Positions 1 through 11,890 are shown, numbered from the stretch's first letter. The stretch is DNA of 64,000 nt from Sequoia sempervirens (GCA_007258455.2 VDFB02047230.1:160154635-160218634), one strand, 5' to 3'. The notes: a model not told the origin generated them from the sequence alone. Translations and numbers: made by a program.

Positions 1-34
1 GTGCTTGAGGTCAAAGCAATTTCGGGGAGGGCGT
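1..34 (+). mobile_element. 3' end of an A-family LTR element interior, with polypurine tract
   Basis: Last bases of an element whose body lies left of the window. The purine run GGGGAGGG just before the LTR is the polypurine tract that primes plus-strand DNA synthesis. The preceding bases (CTTGAGG, CAAAGCAAT) match the corresponding sequence before the 3' LTR of the chromovirus at about 26,578-26,608 and of the minus-strand element at about 46,344-46,380, so the three share an interior end. Confidence 0.75.
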
Positions 35-1410
35 TGTCATGTCCCGTTTTTAGGTGACCTTGTTTTGTCGGTGAGCCTATTATTTCCCGATCCTCGTGGT
101 ATGAGGATAGGTCGTAAGAAGGGATCATCGGGAGTTACTGATGTTAGCTCCAATTTAGCGATTGTGTCGAGTTGGGCCTTATGAGAATCTTCGAAGTGCA
201 TTTTCCGGGAACTTTCTATTTTAGAAGTTAGATTGATGAGGAAAACGCATTTGGGCAGGGCACCTGGTTCAACCATTCAGCTCAGAGTCGACCCAGTTCA
301 GCAGTTTGTTGATCAGACGGAGAAATAAGGAGTATTTAATGACTTATTAAATATTTAATATTTTGACTTTATAATAAAGTCACTTTATTGAAATATTTAA
401 ATATTTAATTAATTGGCCTAAATTATAAAGTATTTATTATACTTTATAATAAAGTATTAAATGTTGACTTAATGAGTATTTTATATTCATTAAAATATGG
501 ACGCCAATAAATAATGATTTCTCCTAAGCTCAAAGTGCGAATTAAATCATTTAATTTAAATGATTATTTTAAAGGAGTTGGGTCAAATTTTTCAAAGGGC
601 AGTATATATTCTCAGCAAGGACAAATCGAACCATTATGATTATGTTATTCTAATTTGTCTTTTTGCTCTGAGCATTGGAGTTTGCAAACCTTAGGGTTTC
701 TGGCAGACAGACGTTTCTGGAGAACGAAAACTCTTCAGAGATTAGGCAGACTGAGGCTGTGAAATACCAGTTTAAGCTTGCATCTGAGTGACTTCATTCA
801 GGAGTTACAGATTGAACGTATTGACATATTCAGACAAGGATTCACTGAGTTATCCATCAGACAATACAGGCGATTTCATCAGAGATCAATCTACAAGGTT
901 TTGGCACACTTTCCAAGAAGTCGTACCTTGTTATTTATTGCTGCAACAGGCCGTACTTTTTTGTACTGCCCAGGCCGTACATTCTTTTCTCCAGAGGAAC
1001 GCATTTATCTTTCAGTTTGTGATGATTAGTTCTTGGGCGCATTGACACTGGAGATTCTTCTTGCCTGTGACTGGAGAGCAAAGCTGATATATTATTTTCT
1101 TAATGCATTTAATGCTGCTTCAGCCGCCATTCAGGTTTTTCAATAAAAATCATTGTATCTCATGCTTTATTCAGATTTTTGTATTGTAAATGCTCTGGAA
1201 GTAATAAAAAACAGTACGCCTACCTTCTCTGATCATTTTCCAAGCTTTTCTAGAGTTTATTAATTTTTTATGAATTTATTAGCAATTTTGAGAGAAATCG
1301 CAGCTTTACATTTTTGCCTGAAAACTCATCAAAACACAAAAAAATCAAAATTTGCAAAAAACATCAAATCTCAGTTAGGGTTTCGCATTGAGAACCATCA
1401 GGAGTTGACA
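35..1410 (+). mobile_element. 3' LTR, A-family subtype A3 (left part of element outside window)
   Basis: Starts TGTCATGTCCCG, a variant of the TGTAATGTCCCC start used by all A LTRs here, and ends GAGTTGACA. It aligns along its length with the solo LTR at 28977-30377 on the other strand, including the stretch on the GGGCAGGGCACCTGG motif, the AT-rich block at 330-560 and the tail near 1300-1400. A TATA-like sequence lies at 603-610. The ORFs readable in it are not conserved. The element sits in the B-family LTR that resumes at 1411. The left TSD is out of view, so the right boundary rests on alignment with the solo copy. Confidence 0.8.
603..610 (+). promoter_or_regulatory. TATA-like box of LTR A3
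   Basis: TATATATT about 570 bases into the LTR. The A3 copy on the minus strand (28977-30377) has a matching TATATATATT at the equivalent place. Probable U3/R boundary promoter. Confidence 0.5.
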
Positions 1411-1639
1411 TTGGCCATGATTTTTCTATCGTCCAAAATTATTGGCCATGATTTTTTTATCGTCCAAAATTATCTAGCAAAATTTATTTCATCTTGGCAT
1501 GATTTTCTTTAACCATTTTAATGTTTGGACTTAGGCAAATTTTCTTTCTATGGCGAATTTTCTTTCTATGGCGAAATTTTAAAGTGTCAAGCATATATTC
1601 TTAATTTCTCAAAGCCCATACTTAGGCAAAAATTTAAAT

Positions 1640-2340
1640 TTTCACACTTCTAAGCATGGCGGACTTTGGCTTTTACCCAGCCATTCAACTTCTTGCTCAA
1701 GGCGGACTTTGTCTCCTCTCTTGCCATTTAAAATTTGAACATGGGCAGACTTCATAGAATTTCATGCCACATCCATTGGCTTAAGGGCGGACTTCACACA
1801 TTTTTATGCCATCCAACACATGGACAGGGCGGACTTGCCTTGTTTTGTTGCCATTCATAGGGCGGACTTGGCAACTTTCCTTGCCATTTAGTTGAGCGGA
1901 CTTCCTTCATGGCCTTGCCATTGGACACTTGAACATGGGCGGACTTTAGCTTATGTCTGGCCACTCAAGGGCAGACTTCATTGGATGTCTTGCCATTCAC
2001 CTCATGTTGCTGGGCGGACTTTGTCAAGTGGCTAGCCATCTTCATTGCTTTGGAGGGCGGACTTCATCAAATGTCAGGCCATTGGAAGGCGGACTTGCTG
2101 CATTCTCATGCCACTCTCCATCTCTTGGCTGAAGCGGACTTGCTTCTTTTCATTGCCACACAAGGGCGGACTTACCCTTGTGTCTTGCCATTCCTCATTT
2201 TTGTCCAAGGCGGACTTAGCATGACTTTATGCCATCCTCCATTGTGCAGGTCAGACTTCATTGAATTCCCTACCATTGCTTCTTCCTTTTGAGGGCGGAC
2301 TTTGACCTGTGGCTTGCCATTTCTCTATGCTGATTAAACT
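1640..2340. repeat. Degenerate tandem array built on GGGCGGACTT ... GCCAT
   Basis: About 16-17 copies of GGCGGACTT, each followed about 15-20 bases later by GCCAT, spaced mostly 30-50 bases apart. The bases between are poorly conserved. It lies inside the B0 LTR. The short ORF readable here (1981-2292) comes from the repeat and is not taken as a gene. Confidence 0.8.
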
Positions 2341-2587
2341 CCATACTTAGGCGAATTTCTCACAGGTTTCAGTCTCCTCCATGAATTTTCAGTCATACCT
2401 GGGCCACTTTGCCATGATTTATCAGATTTATCCATGATCCTTTCAAATTTCTTCAGATTTCTTGACTGGTTTTTTAGATTTTCCACCATTTTCTGTGATT
2501 TTTGAGCAAATTTTTCCAGATTTTTAACTTTTTCCAGAATTTCGTGATGAATTCAAAAAAATTTCAAATCCATTTTCTGAGAGTTTC

Positions 2588-4287
2588 TGTAATGTCCCCT
2601 TCTCATCAGTAAATTAGCCTTGCAGTTCATCAGTCTATTCCGGAACCCGTAGACTGGAATGAGGTGAAATTAGGGTTTCTTGGCTTGGAGTTTGTAGCAA
2701 TTCATGTTATTTACTATTTTTAGTAAATAGTAGTTGTTGGCAGTTGCAGTTGTCTATTCTCAGTCCTTCTCAGCTGGAGTAGTTGTTGTTATTCAGGCTT
2801 GGGCTTCAGAAAGCTTTATTTGGTGAAAAAATATTTAATTAAAAGCATTATGTTTTAATTCTCTGTTGACCCCCCCCTTGGCCTAAGGTGATAACTTAAG
2901 GTGATAATGCTCTGGGGCCATGAAGGGTACGCCTTCATTAAAAGATTATTTTTTATTGAATTATTCTTCCACTTTAATTTTGGACGCCACCTTTTTGAAG
3001 GATTAATATTTGTGAAAGATGGAAAAGAATTCAAAAGGTGTCTCTTGGCGTTTCTCATGGAATGTGAAGATTTTTTCAATGTTCTATAAAATGAAGTCTT
3101 TTCTCCAGTTTTTGGTATCCATTGTTTACCTTATTGTTATGCTGTCAAAATGACTATGGACATTTTGCTGTTGCTTCGAGGATGCTACCTCCTAGCCCCT
3201 TCCCAATTTCGTGTTTGAAATACAACACCTAGTTGGAACATTTCTGCTTCTCACATCAGACTAGCAGATTGAGCATCAAAGATTGAAGAATTTTGGAGTA
3301 TTTTCACAGTTTTGAGTTTCCTGGTTTTCTACAGTTGAAGCTGATTTTTGAATATATCTTCTGGAGTATTTTTTATTTGTTCTGGGTACTTTGACAATCC
3401 ATTTGTTGACTCAAAGCGCCACTTCCACAAAGAATTGGAATTTAATTCCAAGTATTTATTTTTTACTTGCAAAATCGATTTTTGAAGAAGGCCGTACCAT
3501 TTGGAAGAGCATTGGAATTCGTGCCAAATAATCTGGAGTCTTTGGTGGCTGTTTCTGGATTGCATCTTGGGTGCCAGACCTCGAGGGAGCATTTGCAACT
3601 TATTTCTCGTCATTCGGAGGTAAATTGACCAACTTATGAGCATTTTATGAATTCACAGTTTGCTGGTTGAATTTCCAGAATTCTGATTTTTATATCAGAT
3701 TGTTGCATTTTCCAGCTTTTGATCATATACTTCAGTATTTGAGAGTTATATCATTGTAAAAGTTCATACTTAATATCTAAGGTTCATTCCTTATCACTGT
3801 AATTTGTAATCTGCAGAGTTTAATTTGTAAGGTTGAGATTAAGCATTACTAATCCAACCAATCTTTCAGTTCTGCAATTACTTTCTGTTTTATCATTAAA
3901 TTACCCCTGGATGGTTTACTGCCAGTGTGGACAATCTGTTTTGTAACTCTCTTATACCCACTTTCATAGTGGTGAATCCCCACAGCTCTGTGGATGCCCG
4001 CCGCAGCGGACGAATTGTTTTTATTGTAATATTTTCCCCCCACTGTTTGGTGGTAGTGTGGAAATGTTTTTCATGGTTGGTTATCCGCCTATCAGTTCTT
4101 AATTTCAAATTTCAACACTCCGTCATATGTTAGCACCTCGCCCTCAGTGGGATCTTGAGTGCACATTCTTGACGTTGAGTAGTTTTCATTCCAAGTTCAG
4201 ATTTCAGTTTGATGCTAACGCTAATCCAGTTAACTATTGCTGGTTATGTTGTGTAATTCCTTCGAAAAAATTGGTTAGCATATTTCA
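2588..4287 (+). mobile_element. Solo LTR, A-family subtype A2
   Basis: Runs from TGTAATGTCCCC to CATATTTCA and is flanked by a perfect 5-bp TSD, GTTTC (2583-2587 and 4288-4292). No interior sequence remains, so it is the product of LTR-LTR recombination. It contains the palindrome TTTACTATTTTTAGTAAA (2710-2727) and the conserved GCTTCGAGG...CCTCCTAG leader motif (3172-3196). A closely related copy is the solo LTR at 31778-33592. It is inserted in the B0 LTR. Confidence 0.93.
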
Positions 4288-4733
4288 GTTTCGTTGATCT
4301 TTTCGAACTTCAGTGGATTTTCGAAACTCGTGACCTTTCTAAATATAGAAACTTTCAAAAATAGAAATTTTCCGAAATAAGCAACTTTCAAAAATAGACC
4401 CTAAAAAATAGGGATCTCAGAATTGCCCAAAAGTGCCAAAAAAGTAGGTCCTAAAAATAGGGAGCGGGGTGAAAACCCTAAAAGTAGGAAGTGTCGGAAT
4501 TGACTGAAATGACAGTCAATCTTCGCCTCCCAAACATTCTAAGCATGATGGCGACATTTGCACAGTGATCTAGGCTAAGACTCATTTGCTTGATTCAGGT
4601 GACCATTCAAAATTCAGACTCAAAACCCCAAACGGAGACCGAACGAAAACCAAGACGCAACGACAAAACTCTAAAAAGCAAAATATGAGGGTCCCCATTT
4701 GCAATGGGGCGAGGTGTGAATTAGGTCACAACA

Positions 4734-4948
4734 GGACCTTTAACTGACTTCTGTAAACTGAAACTCCAGTCATCTTTTGAGGAGCAAAGTTGGTTACCTG
4801 ATGAGACATCAAATGAGATTATCCAATTCTCCGATCAACGGGGATTTCGAATCAAAGCATAGGAGGTTGGAATGAAGAGATTGAAAGAACATATATCAAA
4901 AAATGACTAAGGCAAGGAAAAAGTGCCCTTTCTTGAGCAAGGCACCTG
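4734..4948 (-). other. Short unassigned segment between module C1 and LTR B0
   Basis: On the minus strand this precedes the B0 LTR start and ends in AAAGGTCC, a weak polypurine tract. It has no counterpart beside module C2 at 8.4 kb. It could be the 3' end of element E's interior. No conserved coding sequence was recognised. Confidence 0.35.
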
Positions 4949-6054
4949 TTGATGTGATTTTTGTGACCGCACCAATCAGCAAAATAAAGTATCCAACGGC
5001 TACTCCATTCTCTCTTGATCAAAGTATTTTGTATGCTAAGATTGTGAGAGAGATCATACGTTCATCTCCAAGGTTCCTTCAATGCAGTGTTGTACACTCA
5101 GTTGGTTCATTGTGATATGCTGTTTTCACGAGGGGACTTACACAATTGTTCAGAAATTAGCAGTTGACAGCAAATTAATGATGAAAGGGGTTTTTGTGCG
5201 TTGCGGATGATTTGGCAATAAGGTACAAGTTTCCTAATACTAACCAAAAATATACTGAATTGAATGGCTGTAGGGATTAGAAAATTTATGTCCTATCTAA
5301 GAGCGGGACGTAGGATCAATTTCAGCAAACTTCAACTAGACTTTGCTTCGCCTCGTATTGGACAGCCTTTACAAAGTTGGTGCAATCTTCAAGGGGATAG
5401 CAAGAAATGTTGAAATCACAATTCAAAGGACACCACACGATGATGCATGCCAAAACGTGAATCATAACCGAAGTTAAGCTTAAAAAGTATTCCAGTCGAC
5501 CACACAAGGAAAACTTACCATCAGCAAGTTGTTAGTGGTATGGATTAAACGAAGCTTCCTTGATCAAACACCACAATCCACAACTAACTATGTGCATGAA
5601 AATGAAAATTGCTCTACTTTAAATCCTACTTGAAGTAGAAGGACGAAGAAACCTCTCTAGCTACTCACAACAAAAGATGAGATCATCATCAATGAAAACT
5701 CTTTTTATTAAGAGAGTGTTCACAACAATTTCTTACAAAGTTTCAAAGGAAAAATTTTCCTTCTTCAAACTATGCTAATGAACTAATGCTAAGCTATCTC
5801 TCTGCTCTATCAGAATGTCTACTCTCTAGTCTAATCTCTAATCTCTAATGATATACAAATGAGGGGGGATTCCCCTTTATATAGCTGGCCAAGTCCAAAG
5901 TTCGGCTCAGATTACAATCAAATGGATGGCCCAGATCAAGCCACATAAGCCCTAACCCTAAAAACTGCCAGAATGAGGAGTGGTACAATAAATGAGTCAA
6001 AAGATTCCCACTCACTCCCAAAATAGTAAAGGAAATCAATGCCCACTATCAATC
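4949..6054 (-). repeat. Module C1: LTR-like promoter region, first copy
   Basis: Aligns along its length with 8408-9545. Shared landmarks are TCTCTTGATCAAAGTATT (5012 and 8470), GAAGAAACC...CTAGCTACTCACAACAA (5645 and 9102), the TATA region and AATGCCCAC near the right edge. On the minus strand it begins right after the stop codon of element E's ORF and ends at CACATCAAC. A TATA box and a 0.9-kb transcribed-side tail make it look like an LTR with a short U3. No clean TSD was found, so it could instead be a 3' interior region. Confidence 0.55.
5875..5883 (-). promoter_or_regulatory. TATA box of module C1
   Basis: TATATAAAG on the minus strand, followed by a GGGGAATCCCCC-type inverted repeat. 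The same arrangement occurs in module C2 at 9344-9352. Element D has TATAAATAAG beside GGGGTCCCCC at a comparable distance after its ORF. Confidence 0.55.
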
Positions 6055-6927
6055 ATCTAGAAGGTCATCATCCAAAAAGGCATTTCCGTTCTCCTTCTCC
6101 TTGGCTGCAAAATCAATGAACCTGGCCAGCACAGCCTCAACCTCCTGAACTGAGATAGGCGGGATATGATCAAGTTGAAACTCCAATACTGTAACTGCCT
6201 GCCCATGTCGAGTGCAAGACTTTCTCCAAGCAACTAAAGCATCCTAAGTGTTCTGGATAATGTTGGAGAAAGTTGAGGTGTTCTCAAAGTCATCTTGAAC
6301 AAAAGTCTTCACCTCTGAAAAGAAAAGTGGTAGTCTACTCCTCAAACCATCAGCAGTCACCTCCTCAGAAGTCATCCTCCTAGCAAAGATAGCCTCCAAT
6401 GTGTTCAGAACTCCATCAAGAATGTTCACCATGGCCTTTCTAACCCTGGCCGAATCTGCTTGTGTTGCATCAAAGAATCCTCGGCTTGTGACAACTGAAG
6501 AATACCAGCTGGTGAAATCATATCAATCACCCTCCTGTATCATGCCTCCTTCAACCAAAGTCTGTAAGGGGGTATGCATCAAAGCTTCCAAGCAAAGGAC
6601 AACCTTGGTCTAATAGATATGAGCATCGTCCCAAGCTTGATCAACTACATCCATCTGTGCCACAATGTTGGAAGCCTGCTAATAAGCATGAGCAAGATCC
6701 TCCATAAATTTTTTTGTCTCAACACGAATGCTAGCAACCCACTTATCCGCCTCCTGTGCCATCTTCCTCAAGTCCTCCAAGCCGCTGACAGACTCTCTAG
6801 GAAACTCGGTTGGAAGCTCAATTGCTGGATTCTCTTGCCCACAAGGATGAGACAAGTGTTGTACGTAACCTATTAATGTCTTGTGCTCCTTCTTCAATTT
6901 CTTATATTTTCCTTCAATCTGGAGCAA
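6055..6927 (-). pseudogene. Element E ORF, C-terminal coiled-coil part (decayed)
   Basis: Open stretches in changing frames: 6927-6679 is Lys/Glu-rich and likely coiled coil, and 6432-6244 follows. Reading then continues through a stop to a terminal acidic run (FLDDDLLDD) with its stop at about 6055. The position matches the coiled-coil end of the homologous element D ORF (31136-31765), although similarity is weak here. No catalytic domain of a retrotransposon was recognised. Several stops and shifts make it a pseudogene. Function unknown. Confidence 0.55.
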
Positions 6928-7010
6928 CCTGTCCTTGAGTACCTGGTAGGAGTTATCACACTCCTCAATTATCTATGCTCTCGTGGGGCGACCTAACTCC
7001 ATGGTGGTGA

Positions 7011-7343
7011 TCACATAATTATCTGGAATAGCCTCATCTCTATCACACTCAACTCTTGGCACAGCCACGTGAAGTCTTCATCTGTTGAAATCTTTGAAAA
7101 CTTCCTAGCTCTCTTCTTTGTTGGAAGCTCACTGATCCTACTCAGGAATTCCTCCATCTCAACTGCTGGATCAGTTTCCTCAATGGGGCTCCTCCTCATC
7201 CTGTCTCTGAGCCAATCCAGTACTACCTGCTGTAAATCTGAAATAATAAATGGTTGTTCATTCCTTGCTTCTTCTTCATGAACCTCCTCTCTAACTTCAT
7301 CTCGGCGAGGCTCACCAACTTCCACAGGCTGAGTGTCTCCCAA
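7011..7343 (-). pseudogene. Element E ORF, third open segment
   Basis: A 110-codon segment in the same frame as 7356-8087, separated from it only by two in-frame TAG codons. It starts acidic (EVREEVHEEE) and contains WLRDRMRR followed by a basic KKRARK patch. Order and composition match the element D segment around 30,660-30,830 (WLEDFLGRKRERP, then KKLKKQ), which supports homology of the two ORFs. No known domain recognised. Confidence 0.6.
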
Positions 7344-7355
7344 ACCCTAGGCCTC

Positions 7356-8087
7356 CTACCCTGTAACAGTGTCATCCTCTAATGCTGCCTCAATCTCATG
7401 CTGGAAGCATGTATCTATGGCCGTTTCTTCATCTTCTTCCTGTTGGTTATCTCTGATAGGCGCATTGACACTCTGGCCAACAGACTCCCTTCGAGGTGGC
7501 TGATTTGCCTCTTGTAAATCTTGTTCCTTATTCAACATATTCCTCTGATTAGTAAACAATGAAACCTCCTGTATACTTGGAGAATGAGTCTCTAATGGCG
7601 TAGGTAATGCCACCTCAACTCTCGAAGACTCTAGCTGGACTGGCTCTTTCCTTTGTAACTCTAGAGCTCGAGCAACCCGTTTCTTCTTTGTAACAGTTGG
7701 CGACCTATGATCTCCCATCAAGTTATAAGTAAGAGGAATTGACCTACTCTTAAGCCTATTCACATGCCTCTCAACCCATCCTTTAGTAAATGTCAGGACT
7801 GGTATGCAAAGTGTATCCAAATCCACATTCTCCGGCTCTGACCATTCTGAAAGTGGGAGTGGTGTATCCCTCACTGTCTCATAATCTGGATGAAGAACAT
7901 TCATATCCTCGTCTACCTGGTCTGGCACTGGAACAATCTCGCACTCCCTAATCATGCTCAAAGGTAATCTTGAAAACATCCCTCTTCTTACCTCAGCCTC
8001 ATCCAAAGCACTAGCCCAAAAATCTTCAATATTTGCCTTATGTCTGAAATCCTCTGACAGATCCATCTGATATTCTGTGAGGATCAT
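7356..8087 (-). pseudogene. Element E ORF, second open segment (243 codons)
   Basis: Its N-terminal part aligns with element D at 28530-28800. EDFWASALDEAEVRRGMFSR in E corresponds to EDYWVNCDDEYEVRRRNYSQ in D, followed in both by a PLP/PLSxWxxP-like stretch. The rest is Pro/Ser/Gln/Glu-rich and probably disordered. A frame change near 8087 joins it to the previous segment, and a TAG ends it at 7356. It belongs to no retrotransposon pol family I know. It is the middle of a roughly 1,100-codon ORF read from 14169 leftward. Confidence 0.65.
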
Positions 8088-8407
8088 AATACTGTCTGCT
8101 GGTGTGGTAAGAAGGTGGAAAAATTGAAGCTCTTTTCAACTTCCTTGGCTGCCTGCAGTGAAGGACACACTTCATCTAAATTTCCCATGATGATTGGGAA
8201 TTCAAGTCCTCCCTTCTTCCTTTTCTTTTGAATTTTATCATAGGCAATGAGTTGGCTAGATATTTCCAACATCAAGATCCTGTTTGTAGGGTATTTGGGC
8301 AATCTATACGAATACGAAGAGAACCCTTGCAGCCTAATGCAAGTAAATTTTGGAAATTGGATAAACCAACATCCATACCTTTCTATCAACTCTTGAGCCT
8401 CCTCTCG
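8084..8407 (-). pseudogene. Element E ORF, first segment after the 4.8-kb insertion
   Basis: Read from about 8407 it begins REEAQEL and contains WFIQFP and YPTNRILMLE. These match WFIQFP and YPSNRVVFME of element D at 19,530-19,600. The first residues follow on directly, with no overlap, from the N-terminal part that stops at 13190, so the two parts were one ORF before the insertion. It ends in a frameshift near 8087. Confidence 0.65.
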
Positions 8408-9545
8408 TTGATGTGTTTTTCGTGGACCACACTAACGTTAGACAAAGTCAGCTAACTAAGCAATTCTATCCTCTCTTGATCAAAGTATTCCTCCGTGATG
8501 CTAAGATTGCAAGAAAGTTCGTGCGTTCAACTCCAAGGTTCTTTCAGTGCGAATAGGCTCAGTTTGGCTCGATGTGATTTGTTGGTATTTCAAGGGGACT
8601 TACGGAATTGTTCGGCAGCAGAGAAAGGAATTCAAATGCTTGAAAGATTTGTCTATGAAGTGCGGGTTTCCTATTCTAACCAGAAAGTACTGAATGAAAT
8701 GGGGGTTGCAGGGTTTAGGAAGTCTAAATCTATTCTAAGTGTGGGATATGGAGCTTAACTTCAGCAAACTTCTAACCGGACTTCGCTTTGCCTCACATCG
8801 GACAACTTCCACGGAGTCGGTGCAATCTTCAGGGGAGATGACTAAAGATGTTCAAACCACCATTTGACATGAAGATACCATCACAACGACGCATACCACC
8901 ATTCAAACTGTGATTGAAGTTAGGCCCAAATGTTTCCAGTTGACCACACAAGGCGCATTCACCATCAGCAAATACACTAGTGGTATGGATAGACGAAGTT
9001 GCTTAGATCAAACACCACATTCCACAGCTAACATCTACTTGCATGGAATGAAAATTATACTACTTTGAACTATTTTACACTACCATTTGAATCGGAAGGA
9101 CGAAGAAACCTTGCTAGCTACTCACAACAAAGACGAAATTCACCATCAATGAAAAACTCTTTTATTGAGAGAGTGTTCACAACAATTTCTTACAAAGTTT
9201 TCAAAGGGAAAACTTTCCCTCTTCTTCAAACTACACTATCAATCTATACTAAGCTATTTCTAAGTTACCACCTAGTTGTCTCTCTACTCCGACTTCTACT
9301 CTAATTCTACTGTCTAATGAATTACAAATGAGGGGGACTCCCCCTTTATATAGCTAGCCAAGTCCCAAAAGACGGCTAGGGTTACAATCAATAGAGTGGC
9401 TAAAATTGTGCCACCTCAGCCCTAACCCTAAAAACTGCCAAAATAGGGAGTGGTACATTAAATGAATCAAAGATTCCCATTCACTCCCAAAAATAGCAAA
9501 GGCAATAAATGCCCACAATCAGTCTTATAGAAGATTCCGCTTGTA
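8408..9545 (-). repeat. Module C2: LTR-like promoter region, second copy
   Basis: Second copy of module C. On the minus strand it ends CACATCAAC, and element E's ORF resumes immediately after, at GAGAGGAGG. Upstream it abuts a 200-base remnant and then LTR B1. Together 8408-13189 behaves as one insertion in the ORF, because the ORF stops at 13190 and resumes at 8407. The flanks share only GAGA, a weak TSD. It is either the downstream part (promoter, R, U5) of one 4.8-kb solo LTR or the tail of a deleted element. Confidence 0.55.
9344..9352 (-). promoter_or_regulatory. TATA box of module C2
   Basis: TATATAAAG on the minus strand followed by GGGGGAGTCCCCC, as in module C1 at 5875-5883. Likely core promoter. 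Confidence 0.55.
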
Positions 9546-9804
9546 GACGCGTTCACACTGTCCTTGATCTTCTTTCTTGACGTTGCTCTTCAACTTCTTC
9601 CACTTGAGCTAACACTTAGCCAATTTCTTGCAACTTTTTCTTCCTTCGAGATTGAAACTCGTAACTTTATCTTCCTCCGAAGGTTGTAATATCATCGTGC
9701 TTCACCACTTCAAGTCATCGTGCTCTGGCCTCCACGCTCATCCTACAAAACAAGCAAGGAGAGAAGCATTAGAACACTTCATAATGTAAACTCAACTTAC
9801 TTAC
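9546..9804 (-). other. Remnant between C2 and B1 with a candidate short intron
   Basis: On the minus strand CAG/GTAAGTAAG at 9804 is a near-perfect plant 5' splice site, and TTGTTTTGTAG/G at 9743 is a good 3' splice site. They would bound a 62-base intron. The 200 bases after it show no conserved reading frame. A 3' splice-like sequence (TTTTTGCAG) also lies just before the element E start codon at 14169, so a leader intron may be a feature of these elements. Confidence 0.35.
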
Positions 9805-10969
9805 CTGATTTTCACGTTCTAACTTCCAAGCGTTCATCGCCTCTACTAGCCAACTTTGCCTTCAAGTTCATGCCTTTGACAAACCTCATCTTTGAGAAAT
9901 TCATTTCACTACCTGGGGATCTGATACTCAATTTCGTTCAACTCTGGCTCTGGAAGACTATCCTCACGAAGGATTTAAGAAAATTCACCTAGGCAGCTCA
10001 TTTCAAATTCATTGTCTGGAGGATCTTACCTTGAGAACACATTTTCTCCACACTTGCCTTAGAAAATTTTAAAATTTTCCCTTAGGAAAATTCATCAACC
10101 TGGTGCCCATCAAAATCTTCACCCTGAAGGGCGAAGCGGAGCATGGAAGACTTTAAAATCAACTCCTCATCGACAATCTTCGATACCCAGAAGAAAATTT
10201 CCTCCATAACACGTCAAATCCATGGGTACCCAACGAACGGGTTCATTTAATTTTTTTTTTTGAATTTTGAACCTTAGAAAATTATTTCCCTATGAAATTT
10301 GAATCCTTTTTTCACATCTGTGAAGATTTCTTGCTGACTTGAAAATATTTTTATATCAACCCTGTGGAGTTGGCATTCACTGACTTCATTACTGGCAATC
10401 CTGCCAGTGCTTCAAGAAAAACTTCATCACCTTCATGTCCAAGTGTATTTTCTAAGGGAGAAAATATTTTTGCCTTAGAAAATTTTTGATCAAATTGAAA
10501 ATTTTGCCTTAGGAAATTTTACTCAACTCTGTCACCTTGCCCGTGGTTAGGAAAATTTTAATTTGATTCACTTGGAAAATTTTCCTTGAAGGCACATATC
10601 ACGCCTAACATACTTCATTTTTCATCTGGCAACTTCCAGCGCCTAGGCATGTATTATTCAACACCTTGCAACATTCTCCACTTAAACATTAGGCGCACTT
10701 TATGTAACATGGAGAACATTCTCAACACCTTAGCAATACTTCAATGCCTTAGCCATTTTAACACCACCACCTTAGGTGCAAGTGACACATGAAGGAGAAA
10801 ACCACACCTAGCATATTCAATACCTTGAGGAGGATATTTATTCCTACGCCACTCATATTTTATCATTGCCACCTTCACCCTGCATGGCGCACATCACAAT
10901 TGAGGGTGAATATTCAACTTCACCACGCCTAGCAATATTTTCTCTTCCCTTCACCCACCACCTTACACA

Positions 10970-11890
10970 CTTGGGCGCATATTATACTTGTGGAAGAACA
11001 ACATTTCTAACGCCTTCCCTATTTTGTCTTCACATGCCCTCTTTTGGGCGCATTTTGCCATGCATGAAGGATAAAGTTTCCCACGCCTATCCTTTTGACT
11101 TGTTGACCCTTTTCAAACATGGGCGCATTTTGGCATATGAGGTGGACGAGATTCTTGCACTTGGAAAATATTTTGCATGTCTTGCCTGGAGGTTGGCGCA
11201 TATTAGCATGCATGAGGGATAAGACTTGTAACGCCCCTAATAGGTGCCCCTTTGACTTCCTCCTTTTGTCTTTACATGGCCCATTTTGGGCGCATTTTAC
11301 CCCTCATGCAGGATGAAAACATTTGACCTTTTTGACCTTTTCTCTCCTTGGGCGCATTTTGCCAGTGGAGGAGGATAAGAATTTCATACTTAGCAATTTT
11401 TAATGCCACTACCTTGAGCTGGGCGCATTTAGGCTAGGGAGCAGGATAAAACTTGTTGACTGCTTTGACCTTTCTCATTTTAGGCGCATTTTACCCCCTG
11501 AAGAGGATGGGCGCATTTTAGCCTTGATGCTGGATGAACATTGTTGACTAGCTTTGACCCTTTTGCTTGTTGGGCGCATTTAGCATAGGTAGGTGGATTT
11601 TATACTTAGAAATTTTTTTGTGCTTGAACATCTTTGCTTCTTCATCAAGCAGGGCGCATTTTGCTATGTGTGAGGGATAAAACACTTGCCTTAGAATCTT
11701 TTTACCAACTTGGGCGCATTTTGAGGTGGCAAGAGGATGAACTCAGACTTAGGAAAATTTTTATCACCTGCCAACAGGATGAGGGCGCATTTGAGGTAAG
11801 CTACTGAATAAGAGTCATCACTTTAGAATTTTCTCAGCCTCTGCCAGCTTTTTCTTCCTTGGCGCATTTCACGGGTGGTGAAGGATATTT
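10970..11890. repeat. Degenerate tandem array built on GGGCGCATTT (copy B1)
   Basis: About 13 copies of GGGCGCATTT or one-base variants, spaced roughly 60-80 bases. Each is followed by a loosely conserved GGAGGATAA-type stretch and a C(A/T)TAG-type stretch. It lies inside LTR B1. Confidence 0.8.

Larger units (their letters stand above)
1411..4733 (-). mobile_element. B-family LTR, copy B0, interrupted
   Basis: Read on the minus strand it starts at 4733 with TGTTGTGACC followed by an inverted repeat (CCCCATT...AATGGGG). The same start is seen at 13189, at 17688 (degenerate) and, on the plus strand, at 63198. A solo A2 LTR (2588-4287) splits it and the A3 element cuts it off at 1411. Its distal half holds a GGGCGGACTT repeat array, analogous in position to the GGGCGCATTT arrays of copies B1 and B2. 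It is more diverged from B1 and B2 than they are from each other. Probably the 3' LTR of element E; its own 3' end is not defined. Confidence 0.55.

Noticed and set aside
1640..2340. Regularly spaced repeats resembling a CRISPR array
   Set aside because: Spacing varies, repeats are degenerate and short, and the setting is a plant LTR; no cas gene.
7069..7281. Plus-strand ORFs opposite the element E frame
   Set aside because: Antisense shadows of the better-supported minus-strand ORF.
10866..11316. Overlapping ORFs of 118 and 65 codons
   Set aside because: Composed of the GGGCGCATTT repeat in LTR B1; reading is an accident of the unit.
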